DNA of 64,000 bases from Ixodes scapularis (lineage: Eukaryota; Arthropoda; Arachnida; Ixodida; Ixodidae), in contig NW_024609836.1 of NCBI RefSeq assembly GCF_016920785.2, positions 5,140,406 through 5,204,405 on the forward strand, written 5' to 3'. Positions within the stretch are counted from its first letter, which is position 1. Each line of letters starts with the position of its first letter. The translations under genes and the position numbers were made by a program. Below the pieces are notes generated by a model. The model was not told the origin of the DNA, made no database searches, and was given only the letters and a program-made list of their open reading frames with translations. This document shows, piece by piece, positions 10,755 through 21,796 of this stretch.

Positions 10755-10810
10755 GTACCTGTGGGGGGAATCCGTCTTCGGAAATAAACACAGTTCGCGG
10801 AAAGCTCGTG
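10755..10810 (-). repeat. Dispersed 54-bp motif, copy 2
   Basis: Reverse-complement partner of 5619-5672. Downstream on the minus strand an 88-codon open frame (10525-10791) begins inside the motif. I do not recognise it. AATAAA-like hexamers flank the motif on the minus strand. Confidence 0.5.
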
Positions 10811-11107
10811 TTACGCTTTTATTTGCTGCTCCTCTCGTCCCGTACAAGAGACGTAGCGTCCTCGCTAAGCCTTATTGAGCTCGATTTACTCGATTCAGGG
10901 CCGCCATAATGAGATGCAGGTGACAAAGGAACTTTGCTCCCGTGCTTCAGGGACGAAAGTTTCTCTCTTTCTAAAGGAACATAGGTTACAAGACCGTTCC
11001 TCCCCTAAGGGAGGACTATCCATACCCTTTTTTCTAAGAGTGTAGAAACCCTAACAGCGGGGCAACCACAAAGTCTACGCTAAACCACGACAACGATAGG
11101 TGCCGTG

Positions 11108-11125
11108 GCCCCACGTTGGGCGCCA
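11108..11125 (-). other. Retrotransposon primer-binding site
   Basis: On the minus strand TGGCGCCCAACGTGGGGC lies 3 nt after an LTR that ends in CACA. The leading TGG complements the CCA tail of a tRNA primer. The tRNA species was not assigned. Confidence 0.65.
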
Positions 11126-11128
11126 GAA

Positions 11129-12037
11129 TGTGGAGGTCTCGAGGGGGTACGAGGCGTCTGGATAGGAGGCCGACCGCGAAACCACCACACCGCAGCGGAT
11201 CAGAGTCACCACTACGCCGGGTTCGAAGGCTGGCTGCACCCGCTAGCCGGGACTTACGAAAGGAGTACACGGACACGCAGAATAGAGGGACACCCGGGGT
11301 TTATTGGCTCCGGTTAAATACAAAGATAAAGACTAGTAACGGCAAGGGGGAGGGTGTCCTAACCTTGCCACACTTTCCCGAGAGCCTGGACGGAGGTGGG
11401 GCAGCAGAGTGCGTGGCCGCACGTCCGAACAGTTTTAAGTCCAGCAGAACAGTCCCCTCTCTGAGCGGCCAGAGGACACGCTCTCTCTCTCTTTCCCTCG
11501 CTGGCGGCTCCAGCCTCGTCCCCCGGAGGTGGGCGAGCCCGCCAGAGGGAAGTTCACTACGTCCCTCCCAACGGGGGGGGGACGCGGACGAAGGAGTGGC
11601 GAGAGTAGACAACCAAGATGGCTGCCTCTCCTGGCCACGATAGGGCACGCTCCGGTCGGAATCCAGGTGGCTCCCGACGTCGCGCCCGTGGCCCGAAGGC
11701 TGGATCAGGGAAAGAGAGCCAGAGGCTCCCACAGTATATATACACCTTTTTCGTTTAGCCCCGCACCCAGCGACATTGTCCCCCTATCCAGTATGCGTTC
11801 TGAACAAAAAGAAAGATATTACGACCCCGAACAAGTAAAAAAGTATAGAAAAGTCATAACAAGAACGACTTCAAGAGCCCCACGTCAAATGCCCCCCGCC
11901 ATAAGCCCCGTTTCTTTTTCCCCAGTTTTGAAATCCCCATTCTCAAAAGACCGTAACACGAAAGCCACCAATCTCAAGAGCCCCGCGTCAAATGCTCCCT
12001 TTGTCAACAGCCCATGTCTTCTATGCGTCAATGCACA
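11129..12037 (-). mobile_element. LTR of a Gypsy-like retrotransposon (5' LTR plus leader)
   Basis: Read on the minus strand, the LTR begins TGTGCATTGACG near 12037 and ends CCTCCACA at 11129, giving TG...CA ends. It holds a TATA box (GTATATATAC at about 11735-11744) and a polyadenylation hexamer AATAAA (complement of 11300-11305), and is followed by the primer-binding site at 11108-11125. The order U3, TATA, AATAAA, PBS is that of a 5' LTR. Only a leader of about 200 bp remains below 11108; no gag or pol frame was found, so the element is truncated. The outer boundary is approximate because no second LTR or target duplication was located. Confidence 0.6.
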
Positions 12038-12170
12038 CTGACCAAAGGACAGCAGCTCGTTCGTCGAACGAGCCGCTTTCGCTAGTTTTTTTTCTTCTGC
12101 TCGTTAGGGGCAGCGGTTCGTTGGTAGATACACTACTCATACCATTATAATTCGCCGCTAGGGCAACTTA

Positions 12171-12176
12171 TTTATT
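12171..12176 (-). promoter_or_regulatory. Polyadenylation signal of the FLYWCH gene
   Basis: AATAAA on the minus strand, 30 nt past the stop codon of the two-exon gene at 12206-12614. Confidence 0.55.
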
Positions 12177-12205
12177 TACAAAGTCGGCTTACAACACGTG
12201 CATGG

Positions 12206-12614
12206 TTACAAGGACGATTCCACAAAAACATTTGCATTTTCTGAAGAAAGCCATTCAGGTTGAGGGCACCGTCCCGCAGTCAGTTCTTCCAGATCTTTGA
12301 TGCTCTCGCCCTTGTCTTTCCACCTCTTGAGTCGTTTCCTCAACTGGCCACTGTTGGACAGCTGGATACCCGACTGGTAAAAAGCTTAGAAATTCCAGAT
12401 ATCATCGCCACGCCAACATTTAGATGAACTAAAACATACCTGTATTCCGATGGAGACATTCTCCCTCTGTCAGGATTGTTACGCTGCAGTTGATGGCACA
12501 ATACTTTTGACAGCGCCAAGCAGTGGTTCCGTTCTTGTTACAGCGGTGTAAAGCATACTTGTATACGTCTAGATAAAGCACATCCTTGCCCCTCAGCGTC
12601 CGAAGTACCTCCAT
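12206..12614 (-). CDS. Small two-exon FLYWCH zinc-finger gene
   Basis: FLYWCH fingers bind DNA or proteins and occur in chromatin factors and MULE-type transposases. Exon 1 (12614-12440) starts at ATG in an ACCATGG context and encodes about 58 residues with GKDVLYLDVYKYALH, NKNGTTAWRCQKY and CAINC, the hydrophobic, W-x-C and C residues of a FLYWCH finger. A consensus donor CAG|GTATGT follows. The best acceptor in frame is CTAAG|CT at 12384, leaving a 55-nt intron. Exon 2 (12384-12206) adds about 59 residues rich in basic and acidic helix formers (GQLRKRLKRWKDKGESIKDL) and ends at TAA. AATAAA lies 30 nt beyond. Predicted protein is about 117 aa. The finger's final H-x-H is not evident. The splice model is my inference; a retained intron would end the protein at 61 aa. 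The gene directly abuts an LTR. Confidence 0.55.
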
Positions 12615-12669
12615 GGTAGCCGACGGTCTGAGACGCTTGCTAATGAAACGTGCCCTTAAATATGTAATC

Positions 12670-13175
12670 GGAAATAAACAGCATGCAGAAATACAGACAA
12701 GGACAAAGGGAAGATGCTAACGACAAAAACACTGGACTCGCTACTAAACATTTATTCAAAAAGCACCAACGAAGTGAACCGCACTATCACTTCAGCACGT
12801 GCCAAGATAAACAATTTCTTTTTTGCCTAGAAAAAACAATGTTTGGCTGACACATGCACCTTGTTCCTCTTTTATTATTGCTTACGCTTCCAATAATTCC
12901 CTGGTGGTTTTCTCTGTGCCCCTCCCGACGAGGCTGATGTTGTTGAATTTGGGCTGGCAATTACAACCAGCACAATGTAGAGGCAAGGGACTTCAGCGGT
13001 CGACTGGAGTGACCTGTCATTAATACATCGGCCAGTTTGGCGATATCCGCTCTTTTGCAACTTAGCGGGACGTTGTATACGACACCAACCACAAAATGGG
13101 AACGTCAAACCGCCATCATGGGGGGGCACAGATAAAACCACCAGAGAATTATTTGAAGCGTATCCAATAACCACG
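12670..13175 (-). pseudogene. Penelope-like fragment with GIY-YIG remnant and inverted duplication
   Basis: On the minus strand GYRQTGRCINDR is a mutated GIY-YIG nuclease motif. The segment near 12670-12760 resembles a Penelope terminal region (it shares GTTAG and CCTTGTCTGT phrases with the end of the copy at 53.3 kb). About 48 bp at 12874-12921 recur inverted at 13127-13173, sharing AATAATTC, CTGGTGGTTTT and CTGTGCCC. The copy is therefore folded back on itself, and several frames are broken. Confidence 0.6.
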
Positions 13176-13181
13176 GAGGCA

Positions 13182-13300
13182 AATAGAACGGGGTCATTGA
13201 ATGCGGGGATTTTGGCATGGGGGCAAATAAATGCGGGAATTTTAGCATGTGGGGCAAATAAAACGGGGCCATTGAGTGCGGGGTTCCTGAAACGTGCGGC
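13182..13300 (+). repeat. Imperfect G-rich minisatellite
   Basis: Three to four variable units of about 35 bp carrying GCGGGGATTTTGGCATG, GGGGCAAATAAA and AACGGGG phrases. Coding through it is repeat-driven. Confidence 0.6.
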
Positions 13301-13379
13301 GAGTGGCACGGGGCTTTTGTAACAGGGATTCTGCACCCAGGGCAATCGTGCTACACCTGGTGCAAACATACAGACGCTT

Positions 13380-15260
13380 AAAAAACTAGATCATGTAAAA
13401 TTTATTGAAAAGACAGACATAAGGGTACTTCAATTCTGATTACAAATGCAACACTGACATTAAGCACATTAAAGTTTCACTAGGTGATATCTCACTATGC
13501 TTAGACATGTTTCTGATATTTGGTGGCTTAGCCTGGATTGCCCTTTCCCATAATGGTTTGTACAAGCTGCATTTTGTGCAAGACTTGTTACTCATGGTAA
13601 AAGTCAAGTGAACAAAGCTTAGAGACAGCTAACCAGGGCCGTGGAAAAATAAATTCATGAAGCTATTCAACGATAGCTGTTAAACAAAACAACTGTGTTG
13701 AAGAAAGTGTTGTGGGGTTGTTAGCTTATATTTCAATGTAGTGGGTGATTATGACCTACCAAGCAATATGTTGTAAGCAAGACCTTCAGACTTATCAAGA
13801 AAGTAGCCTGATAAGTAGACTTTTAATTATGTAGTTCATATAACTCACTGCAAGAGTGTGCAATGGGACAAACCATCAAAGGAAACTTAGTCATAATTGT
13901 TGATATAAGTGTCTTTAACTTCTATGGACAATTGATTCTCTTCAATTATTAACATATACACTAGATAGGTACATATTTCCATAGTTCAACAAATGTGTGT
14001 TTATGAAATGGTAACATGAGTGAGTTCCTAATTCACATATAAAGACAAACAGGGAGAAAGACAAATATGAAAATAAAAAAAAACACAGCATGATGCTTTC
14101 AATAAGGGCAATCCTTTATGTATAAAGGCAGAAGAACGAGCAACAACAAGAACTTTATTTCGACTAGCTCAAGCCACCTTTCGACATGACATCCATTGTA
14201 GATTTTCAAGTTCATAATCCAAGAGCTTCAGTGACCGAGAAAGCTCAAAATTTTCCAGATTATGAATGTTTTAGCTTGTTTCCAGTATGCCGACAGCCTA
14301 GCTTCCGCTTCTCACCCTTTTGCAATTTGCAATAAATGCAGTCAAGGCCATAAAGAGGTTACAGGGAAAAGTCTGGTGTAATTATTTTGTGTATTCTTTC
14401 GATTATATGCTAACCAAACGACTCGGGTTCGAGTTATTGGTTTGGGGATCCCAAGGGCGCTCAAACCACTCACCGTGGGTGCCGTTCTCAGGATATTGGT
14501 GTACTGGAGCATATATAAAGTTGACAAGTAATCTGTGCCTGCGGAGGGACACATTGAGTAAAAATTTCACTTTTTGTTCTTTTCTGAATTCGACAGTGTG
14601 AAGAAACTGAAGTCCGTTTGAGGCTGCAGCGGATGTTCAACGACAGTACAGTGCAGGTCTGTCACCTTGCCGATAGCAACGAGTACGGTCGATGCAAGGA
14701 CCTTGCGACCTGATCTCTCAACGACTTCTATTCAACGATTTCCGAGCATTTTTCGAGCAGCTGTGGAGAGTTCGTCACTGTTTTGAACTTCATCGGTCTC
14801 AGGCATGACTTGATTTTAGTAGTCATCTTACCTGCCTACTTATTCTCGATAATGTTTTGTCTTCAGCAATGTATCGAGTAGAGCGTCCTTCTCGCGTTTG
14901 GCGAGATTTGAGGCCCCCGATGGCTCCTTTATCTCAAAATGTGAGCACGAGAACTATTTATCAAAATATTCCGTTATCAATTGATATTAAACACACAATC
15001 ACAGATGTGAAGAGCATTCGTGTTTATTTGAAGCTTTGACTCCTGTTTTTAAGTTAAGCGAAAAAATGTTTGAATTTGGAGACCTTTAATTCGCTACTCA
15101 CCGAAAAAAATACAGCGAAAAGCAGACGCCAACGACAACCACTACGGCCGTTTTTTTTTGTTTACATCACATGATTCCTCTCCGCCAATCGCATTCATCC
15201 CTCTGAGCGTTTTCTAGTTCACTCTGTTTGTCCCCACATTCCCTGTGCAAATCCAGCATT
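13380..15260. other. No gene seen; possible LINE 3' tail on the minus strand
   Basis: AT-rich DNA without recognisable coding domains. Near 14145-14165 the minus strand reads AATAAAGTTCTTGTTGTTG, which would suit the 3' end of a LINE with a short TTG tail, but no RT is attached. A 93-codon frame at 14320-14601 is unrecognised. Confidence 0.4.
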
Positions 15261-15261
15261 C

Positions 15262-16196
15262 AGCTATACTTCGTTTCAGCTTCCGTCCGAGCGCAGCCAA
15301 AGGCTGAGCGGTTCGCAACTTTGAGAAGAGCATTGCTACGCACCACAAAGTAGTCTGCAAAAGTTTTTTAAATATATGTTTTGTGCATAAACATTGCACA
15401 ATATTCCAGATGTGTACTGCTGAGAATGATTTGCAACTAAAAGAATTAAATATCTGAAGTTTATGTTTTTATTGTAGTATATGAAAATTCGTGTGGTTTG
15501 GTGAAAACGCGTACATCCGCTGGCAACACGGCTGCTGCGCTCGGTTTTTCTGTGTAATTTCTTTCCCAGAATGGCCGCATCATGCGCTTCGCTGCTTTCC
15601 TCCCCGAGTAGCTCCAAACGTCCTTTTGCAAATGTCTACTTTCAAATTCGGCAGGAGACTCTGGCCGCGTCATACTGCGAATGCGTTGTAAACAAGAAAA
15701 GCGTCCGGGCCACTCCAATTCACCTATATGCGGCAAAATCAGGGCACCCCTTTACCTGCCGATCCCACTGAACGCCGAGAAGCTGGTGGAAATGACTGCG
15801 TTTCGAGCCCTGGTATATGCAGACAACACAATGAAACATAAACGGCCAAGTCATCGGGCACCTTGCAATGTGTACTTACATTTCGAAACTATGCCGAAAT
15901 GCTGAACAGCTGGAAAGCTCGGACACAGACGCCAGCGGCCAGCCTACGTACTGAAATCCCCTGTGACTAAGTTTCAGAAGGTGAAAGGGCCCTTTTTTAA
16001 CCTGTAGCAAACGATACCGTTGAAATATCCGTAGCAGACGAAATACTCGGCGAGCGCGGGCGGCATGGACGACCAGCGGCGCAGCGGACTGATACAAAAG
16101 CAGAGGCGAGATCGCGTGACTTATTGCCGGCGTGTGATTGGCTCTGGCCACACGTAGCTTTGGTTGCGCTCGGACGGAAGCTGAAACGAAGTATAG
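15262..16196. mobile_element. TIR element of about 935 bp, class unknown
   Basis: CTATACTTCGTTTCAGCTTC at 15262 and the following bases to about 15302 recur in reverse complement at 16155-16196, about 41 bp with two mismatches. No target duplication is visible at the ends. Interior frames on both strands (15461-15736 minus, 15571-15771 plus) show no known transposase motif. Confidence 0.5.
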
Positions 16197-17570
16197 GGGC
16201 GCGTCTGTAAAGTGGGGTCAACGTTGGTGCAACCCGAATTTAAACCCGTGCTTATCCGGGCTCGGCTTAGGGCACTAAGCCGACTTAGGAGAGAGCCACT
16301 TTGGGTTAAGGTAAGCGACGTTGGTGCAACCGACCCTTAGTCATTTAGGGACATTTCAAGTCGACCTTGTCAAAAATTGATGCTTACTGCCAATTACGGT
16401 CACTCGGATTTAATCCCGTCTGATAAAACGTGTCTCAATAGAAATAAAACAGAAGTCAACAAAGTCAAAAAAGGTCATTATAATTGTTTAATAGATTGTA
16501 CAAGATCGCTACGCAAATCCCGATACGTGTAAACAGCACACACTGCGTTTCGACATTACGAGACCCAGAAGTCTAATATCGCGAGCTTCTGCTCCATCGA
16601 ATAAAAAAATATTTCTTAAATTATCCATTTCTCTACCAAGTCACACCCACTTGCTACATTTCCGCTGAAAATGGTTAGTTGTCCACTAAATATGATGAAC
16701 GCTTGAACAGTGTTCGCTGCTTGCCAGACAAAATCATCAACATTCATAAATTCGTTATTGCAATTACCTCTAAAATAGCAAAATTTGGTGTACATACTCA
16801 ATAAAATAGCCCATGAGCATCCCATTTCAGGAATAATCTACTAGTTTATTTTCCCGTCCGAACCGCTAGAAAGGACGTGGACATAAAATGTACCTGCCCC
16901 GGGAAAAAAAAAAAAATGGAGGACGACATTGTTAGCGCAGTACTTGCCAGAAAGCAGCAGAAATACGCACTGGGCTAAACTTTTCTCCTTTTTTAAAGAA
17001 AAAATCTTTTCCGAGTTGAGTGTGCCTATGTCATAGTGTTTTTCTTCAGCTCTTGAGTGAAAGGTATGACTAGAATGTATATTTGCCGTCCCAAAAGTTT
17101 CCTAGAGTAGTTGCATGTTCAAAGACCCATTATAAAGTAATGCGATCATGGCTGCCGTCGGGCGGTTCTCTTGCGTCAATCTGAAAGGAGAAATGCAAAA
17201 AGAAATGTATGCATTAACAGAAATATTAAACAAACGGTCGCCCAATGAAGAAACAAAGCATGGGGAAAGAGAAAAAATTAAAATGCATTTCGCACCATCG
17301 TTGACACAAAAAGATGAAATTTCGATTCCGAGTGGAAAATACGTGTAGCTCTCTCCCAAAACAAGATTTTCGACGCATTTTGAAAATTTGCCGAGCAATG
17401 TGTCCACCGCGTGGCACTGTCGCGAAGCGTACAGGACTTGGGGAATTTTTTTTCCTGTTTTTTACTTCAAAAGCGTCCCAAGTGCTTGGGTCTGTAGCCC
17501 AACTGAGCTCTTTGCAACACTATTGATGAAAGTCCTTCAATACTTTGAGGAAAGCAGCATCACAGCTGTA
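16197..17570. other. No gene seen; paired ACGTTGGTGCAACC motif
   Basis: ACGTTGGTGCAACC occurs at about 16219 and 16318, each in a short GC-rich context with CTTAG repeats (16255-16345). This may be the edge of an unclassified element. The rest is AT-rich with small unrecognised frames on both strands. Confidence 0.4.
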
Positions 17571-17577
17571 TTCTATA

Positions 17578-17748
17578 GTCCGTTGCAACCTAAGAACGAA
17601 GGACGAGGGTAAGACGGGCCGGGGAGGAGGAAACAGACGGAACGCTGGACAAGAGAGGGGGAAACCTCCTTCTCTCTTTAGCGTTCCGTCTGCTTCCTCC
17701 TCCCCAACCCGTCTTACCCTCGCCCTTCGTTCTTAGGTTGCAACGGAC
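17578..17748. mobile_element. 171-bp palindromic MITE with TA target duplication
   Basis: Arms of about 70 bp (AGTCCGTTGCAACCTAAGAA...) pair across a loop of about 33 bp. The element is flanked by TA on both sides (17576-17577 and 17749-17750), the target of Tc1/mariner-type transposases. It has no coding capacity and its transcript would fold into one long hairpin. Confidence 0.85.
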
Positions 17749-17990
17749 TAAAGGAAGAAATATTCCACTTAAAAAAAAAAAAAAAACCAGGTCTGGGACA
17801 CGACACGCTCATATTATTCAATCCAGTCCTCGACGCCTTCGTACGCTTAGCCACGAACCGGAGTGCGAAGTGCAACGGGTATGCAAAAAATGGTGCCGAC
17901 AAAACGTGAGGCAGACCGGCGGATTTAATACCAACTGCAACAATTGTGCTCCGTGAAAGCACATGCCTCCACCGAAACAATGCAGGAAAC

Positions 17991-19133
17991 CATAGAGTTA
18001 TTACAATAAATGCTAGAGGCTCAGCTGGCGCTAGTGTCTACGGGACTTCCAGTTGCAAATTGAAGCAGACAATGCAGTCTACATTTCCAGCCTCCCTGTG
18101 TATTCTTATGAGAAAATGCGCGTGAATTTTGTCTCTTTGCCGGAAAATAACATGAATAACTTTTGTCATTTCAGGTGTACCGGATAGTAAGTACCTTTAT
18201 TGGCATTGTGAAAGTGTAACTGCTTTAGTTACAGCATTTTCCTTTACCACTGAACAATGTTAAACTTTGCTCTATTTCAGGCCCAAACCTCTGTTTCAAG
18301 GAAGGTATGTGAAAACGAGCGACGATTCTAAGCAAACTAACGATCGAAAGGAATGTAGAGTGTGTTCAAGGTTTGCTAGCATTTCGGTGGATGAAAATGA
18401 CTCCGTCGTGCATCTTTATGATCGGTCAAAGAAACATTCGAACGCAAAAAATAAAGCATGTGAGCTACGAAAGGTGTCTTTTTATTATTTCCCATGTCGG
18501 GGGGTTTTTATCGGGCACTGCCCTCTGGCTCCCCCTATTTGCAAAGATTTGGAGCGTGCGGGTGGTGATTTTAACCCAGAACAAGCATCTTTGCACATAT
18601 TCATGAGCAGAAAATATAAAGCAGTACTTATTTATTGCAAATCTGACTATATTACGTAGCTTTCAATTTATTTTGATCGTCTGCGTGCACAATGAGTTAC
18701 TTAACCAGTGTTACTGCATAGTTCTTGCCGTCTCGCTTGGTTTGCCACATGTCCTTCGTTCGTTTGGCACGTATATCCCCCATGCTGGAAAGCATCGACG
18801 GCGTGTTTGTACTACCAGTGTTTGACAGTGCACATATACACACGTACGAAGCGGTTTTAACACCATTTTTCATGCCACGAATTTCAAATAAAAATGCTCT
18901 AACTGACCAATTATTTCGCCTGCGTGACTGAGAAATGTTCCAATGTGCCTAGTACGTAAAAATTATTCCTGATACTTGCTCTTATTAATCGAGCGCAGAG
19001 AAACAATGCACTCGCTTTTTCCCATAGAAATGCATTACCGGAAGTCCATTTCTGACTGCTTGCTGTCTGCTTCAAAATGCAACAGCACAATAGCGCCACC
19101 TGAGCCTCTAGCATTTACTTTAATAACTCTATG
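17991..19133. mobile_element. 1.14-kb TIR transposon with 8-bp target duplication
   Basis: The ends match over about 47 bp, starting CATAGAGTTATTA and containing TAAATGCTAGAGGCTCAG and TGGCGCTA. Flanks CAGGAAAC (17983-17990) and TAGGAAAC (19134-19141) form an 8-bp target duplication with one mismatch. An 8-bp duplication is known for hAT and P superfamilies. No transposase motif was recognised inside. Confidence 0.7.
18267..18659 (+). CDS. Unrecognised 130-codon frame inside the TIR element
   Basis: Open from ATG at 18267 to the stop at 18657-18659. It contains a C-x2-C pair (ECRVCSRF) and further cysteines, but no motif I can name. It lies centrally in the element at 17991-19133, so it may be a remnant of its own protein or a captured exon. 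A possible acceptor (TTTCAG) precedes the frame near 18280. I cannot exclude a chance open frame. Confidence 0.25.
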   Translation: MLYFRPKPLFQGRYVKTSDDSKQTNDRKECRVCSRFASISVDENDSVVHLYDRSKKHSNAKNKACELRKVSFYYFPCRGVFIGHCPLAPPICKDLERAGGDFNPEQASLHIFMSRKYKAVLIYCKSDYIT

Positions 19134-19502
19134 TAGGAAACGGCACAGCATCGTCTAGCACGCCACGGGAACTACCAGTTCTCCGGTGCGTCACGTAACC
19201 AAAGCAAGCCTACGGTTGTTCAAACGAAACAACACCACGATTACAGACTGCCAAGCACGACTCACGCAATTTCCGCAGCTAAACTGTGTATCCAAATACA
19301 CCACAAACACTTCACTGCACACCTCAAGGACTCCAATGGTGAACAAAAGCACAAAAACGTTGTGTTACAATTTATCCCGGCGATATGCGAATCGGTCCGA
19401 GGTCTGAGCAACGTAAGGCCGGTTGTCTTTTCCATGGCAACGTCCCCATCGAACTCGGGCGAAATGCACGCCGTTCCTCCATATTTCCACGTTGTACCTA
19501 CG

Positions 19503-19948
19503 CAGTGCTGCCAACCTTAAAGATTTTTACTTAGATCTAGGGATGTCTGTTATTGTTTAGGGACAAAGGGAAATTTGTTCAAATCTAGGGATTGTTTTTT
19601 AATGGGCTTCAGAGTGCTTTGGAGACACGTTCCTTTTTCCTCATTGTGCCGGACGAGTGGAATAAAGCTTCTTTGTATATTGTTCGGGCCAGAGAAAATC
19701 TCCAATGGGAACAACAGCCATTTTGGGGGGCCACACAAGCTCAAAGTCTAATTATGCAAAAAGGTATTAACGAAGCAAATGTAACCTTTAAATGCCACCC
19801 AACTACAGGAATCAGTTCTTAAGCTACTCCATAATGACAACCCCAATAGTGACACAAGTTAACACATTTTCTGAAAATCTAGCGAACTGTAGGCAAGTTT
19901 TTGATAAAATTAGGGAAGAAACGATTGTGGAGGTTGGCAACACTGCAC
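19503..19948. mobile_element. hAT-like MITE of about 446 bp
   Basis: CAGTGCTGCCAACCT at the left is mirrored by AGGTTGGCAACACTG at the right. The sequence CAGTGxTGCCAAC is a common hAT-type terminus. The expected 8-bp duplication is degenerate (ACCTACGC against ACTTACGT when the ends are shifted by one base). No transposase. Confidence 0.55.
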
Positions 19949-20019
19949 TTACGTGAGATACCACGCCAAACTCTCGAGTTGCTTTTGACCGGCCTCGTAA
20001 GACGGCTCCCGCGTCCGAA

Positions 20020-20125
20020 ATCGACTCGCCAAGACCGACGACAACAAACAACGATCGGACGACGAGTCGTCGCCGTTCGTTGTCGTCCGATCAAGAACCT
20101 TGATCGGACGACGAGGTTCTTGAAC
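20020..20125. repeat. Cluster of short hairpins on GTCGTCCGATC
   Basis: GATCGGACGACGA and its reverse complement alternate four times, giving overlapping stem-loops. One has 12-bp arms around GTCGTCCGATCA. Confidence 0.6.
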
Positions 20126-20172
20126 TCACGAGAATGCCGAGTCGAAGAAACAAACGAAAGGAGCTTCTGCTT

Positions 20173-20233
20173 CCAGGAATCAAACCTCGGACCTCCGCGT
20201 GAAAGCCGAGCATGGTAACCGTTTGTCGCCCAC
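20173..20233 (-). other. tRNA-Glu-like relic or SINE head
   Basis: On the minus strand the order GGTTACCATG, CTCGGCTTTCACGCGGAG, GTCCGAGGTTTGATTCC resembles the D arm end, anticodon arm (UUC loop) and T arm of a tRNA-Glu. The B box is degenerate (GTTTGATTC instead of GTTCGATTC) and acceptor-stem pairing is not evident. This fits a tRNA-derived SINE or tRNA pseudogene. Tick genomes are known to carry a tRNA-derived SINE (Ruka), but I cannot show identity. Confidence 0.35.
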
Positions 20234-20420
20234 TTGTGTTCTTCTGGAGTCCCGTAGCTTTCGAAGGAATCACTTGAAACATCTTAAGAGTTGTTCTGCG
20301 TTTTTGAGTGTTTTCTTGAGATTCAAGGTCCACTTTAGTGGGGGGCATTTGGAATCGGTTGGTTTACACACGTCCCTTGGCGGTCCTCTTCGCCCGGGTG
20401 TCTCAAATAGCGGCCAGGCT

Positions 20421-20764
20421 TTTTACATTGATGGAAAATAGGTTTCTTAACCTATAGATTTAGTGCAGCGTTGCCCACAGGTGGTGCATTTCTTCCATAA
20501 AATTTACAAAGACCGAACTTACCCGAGGAAAAAGTAAAAGGTCTATGGAAATGCAGCAAAGCAACCGGTCTTCAAACAACAGGACGCCCCTATGGTTGGA
20601 AGGTTTCGCTGCATTTCCATAGGAGCCTATTTCTTTCTTTACTTTTTCCAAAGGCAAGTTCTATCTTCGCAAATTTTCTAGAAGAAATGCACCACCTGTG
20701 GGCAACGCTGCATGAAATCGTAGTGCGATAGGTAAAGAAACCGATTTTTGCGGTCGATGTAAAC
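20421..20764. mobile_element. Fold-back element, short member
   Basis: Arms of about 125-145 bp (20421-20545 and about 20620-20764) pair imperfectly. Shared blocks are GGTTTCTT, GCAGCGTTGCCCACAGGTGG, TGCATTTCTTC and GGAAAAAGTAAA. The same blocks build the longer element at 29894-30564, so the two form one family. Confidence 0.75.
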
Positions 20765-21002
20765 ACTTTGGTACGTGTGTAGCTACGCATGTGCCAATGC
20801 CGCATTAGGGAAGAATGCCAATTCAAAGACGCGTTCGGCTGTTTTTGTATCTGCGTTCGGCTACACCGAGGCCTGCTACTGGTGAAAAACGCCGAGTCAT
20901 TCCTCTTGCACGTGTTCTTCACGTGTGCGACAACCTTGGTCCTTTGCACGTGCGTGCCATCTCGGAGACGTCTGAGTGAGGGAGTTTCCAGATGTCACTT
21001 CC

Positions 21003-21095
21003 AATCAGCTGATCAGTGCCCATTTCTTATCAGCTGATGAGTGCAGATTTGTTATCAGCTGATCAGTGCAGATTTGTTATCAGCTGATCAGTGCA
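21003..21095 (+). repeat. 25-bp tandem repeat, about 3.7 units
   Basis: Units of TTATCAGCTGATCAGTGCAG plus ATTTG; each contains the palindrome TCAGCTGA. Confidence 0.85.
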
Positions 21096-21099
21096 GTAG

Positions 21100-21790
21100 A
21101 TCATGTGTACTGGAGATTTACATGCGAGCGTGCAGTAGATATTAGAAGCATTATCTTACGGTACCTGTTACAGCTTTGCGGCAAACGTGTACGGATTGCG
21201 AGACACTCGCGTTATCTATTTGAAACAAGTTAATTTGGGTGAGCGTGTGCATCCTCCACGTGCCCGACAGCAACGTGCTTTTTGATGTCTTTACAAGCGC
21301 GCATTAACATACTTCGCTTTATGTTAACTAACATTTTCTTAACGTTGCGGTTGTGCTTGAAATAAATTCGCGATAACGTTGTTTTATTGATCTCACGACA
21401 CTTCTGCGACCTATTTCAGTGTTTTGCAATCTAATCAAAATTTTTTTGTTGAAAAAAAAAAACAATGTTGCACGGTATTCATCTACAATTTTAACCTTCC
21501 AAAAGATTTGCCGTGGCAACAGATAAAAGGTAGAAAACATATTTCGTTTGTTTCAGCGAGCAGTGTCAACGCAACGATAACCTTTCGACAGAATCTCGGC
21601 GTTTCACGAAAGACTGGGGACAAAACAAGCGTAGCTCGACACCCAAATATCGCTGCCAAAACAAACATTTTTTACCCAAAGTCATTAAATTTACAATTTC
21701 AGTCTTCACCATGTTTTTCAAATTGAGTCTTTACTGGCAACGATTAAAGAGTGAGGGAAGGCAGGGTTTCACTCTTTGGAATTTGCTCTC
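21100..21790. other. No gene seen
   Basis: AT-rich spacer between a minisatellite and a satellite. Frames on both strands at 21424-21726 are unrecognised. Confidence 0.4.
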
Positions 21791-21796
21791 AAAACA

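Noticed and set aside
11116..11643. 175-codon frame over the LTR
   Set aside because: Antisense to an LTR with TATA, AATAAA and primer-binding site; low-complexity serine/arginine composition.
20173..20233. Functional tRNA-Glu gene
   Set aside because: Degenerate B box and no acceptor stem pairing; kept only as a relic.
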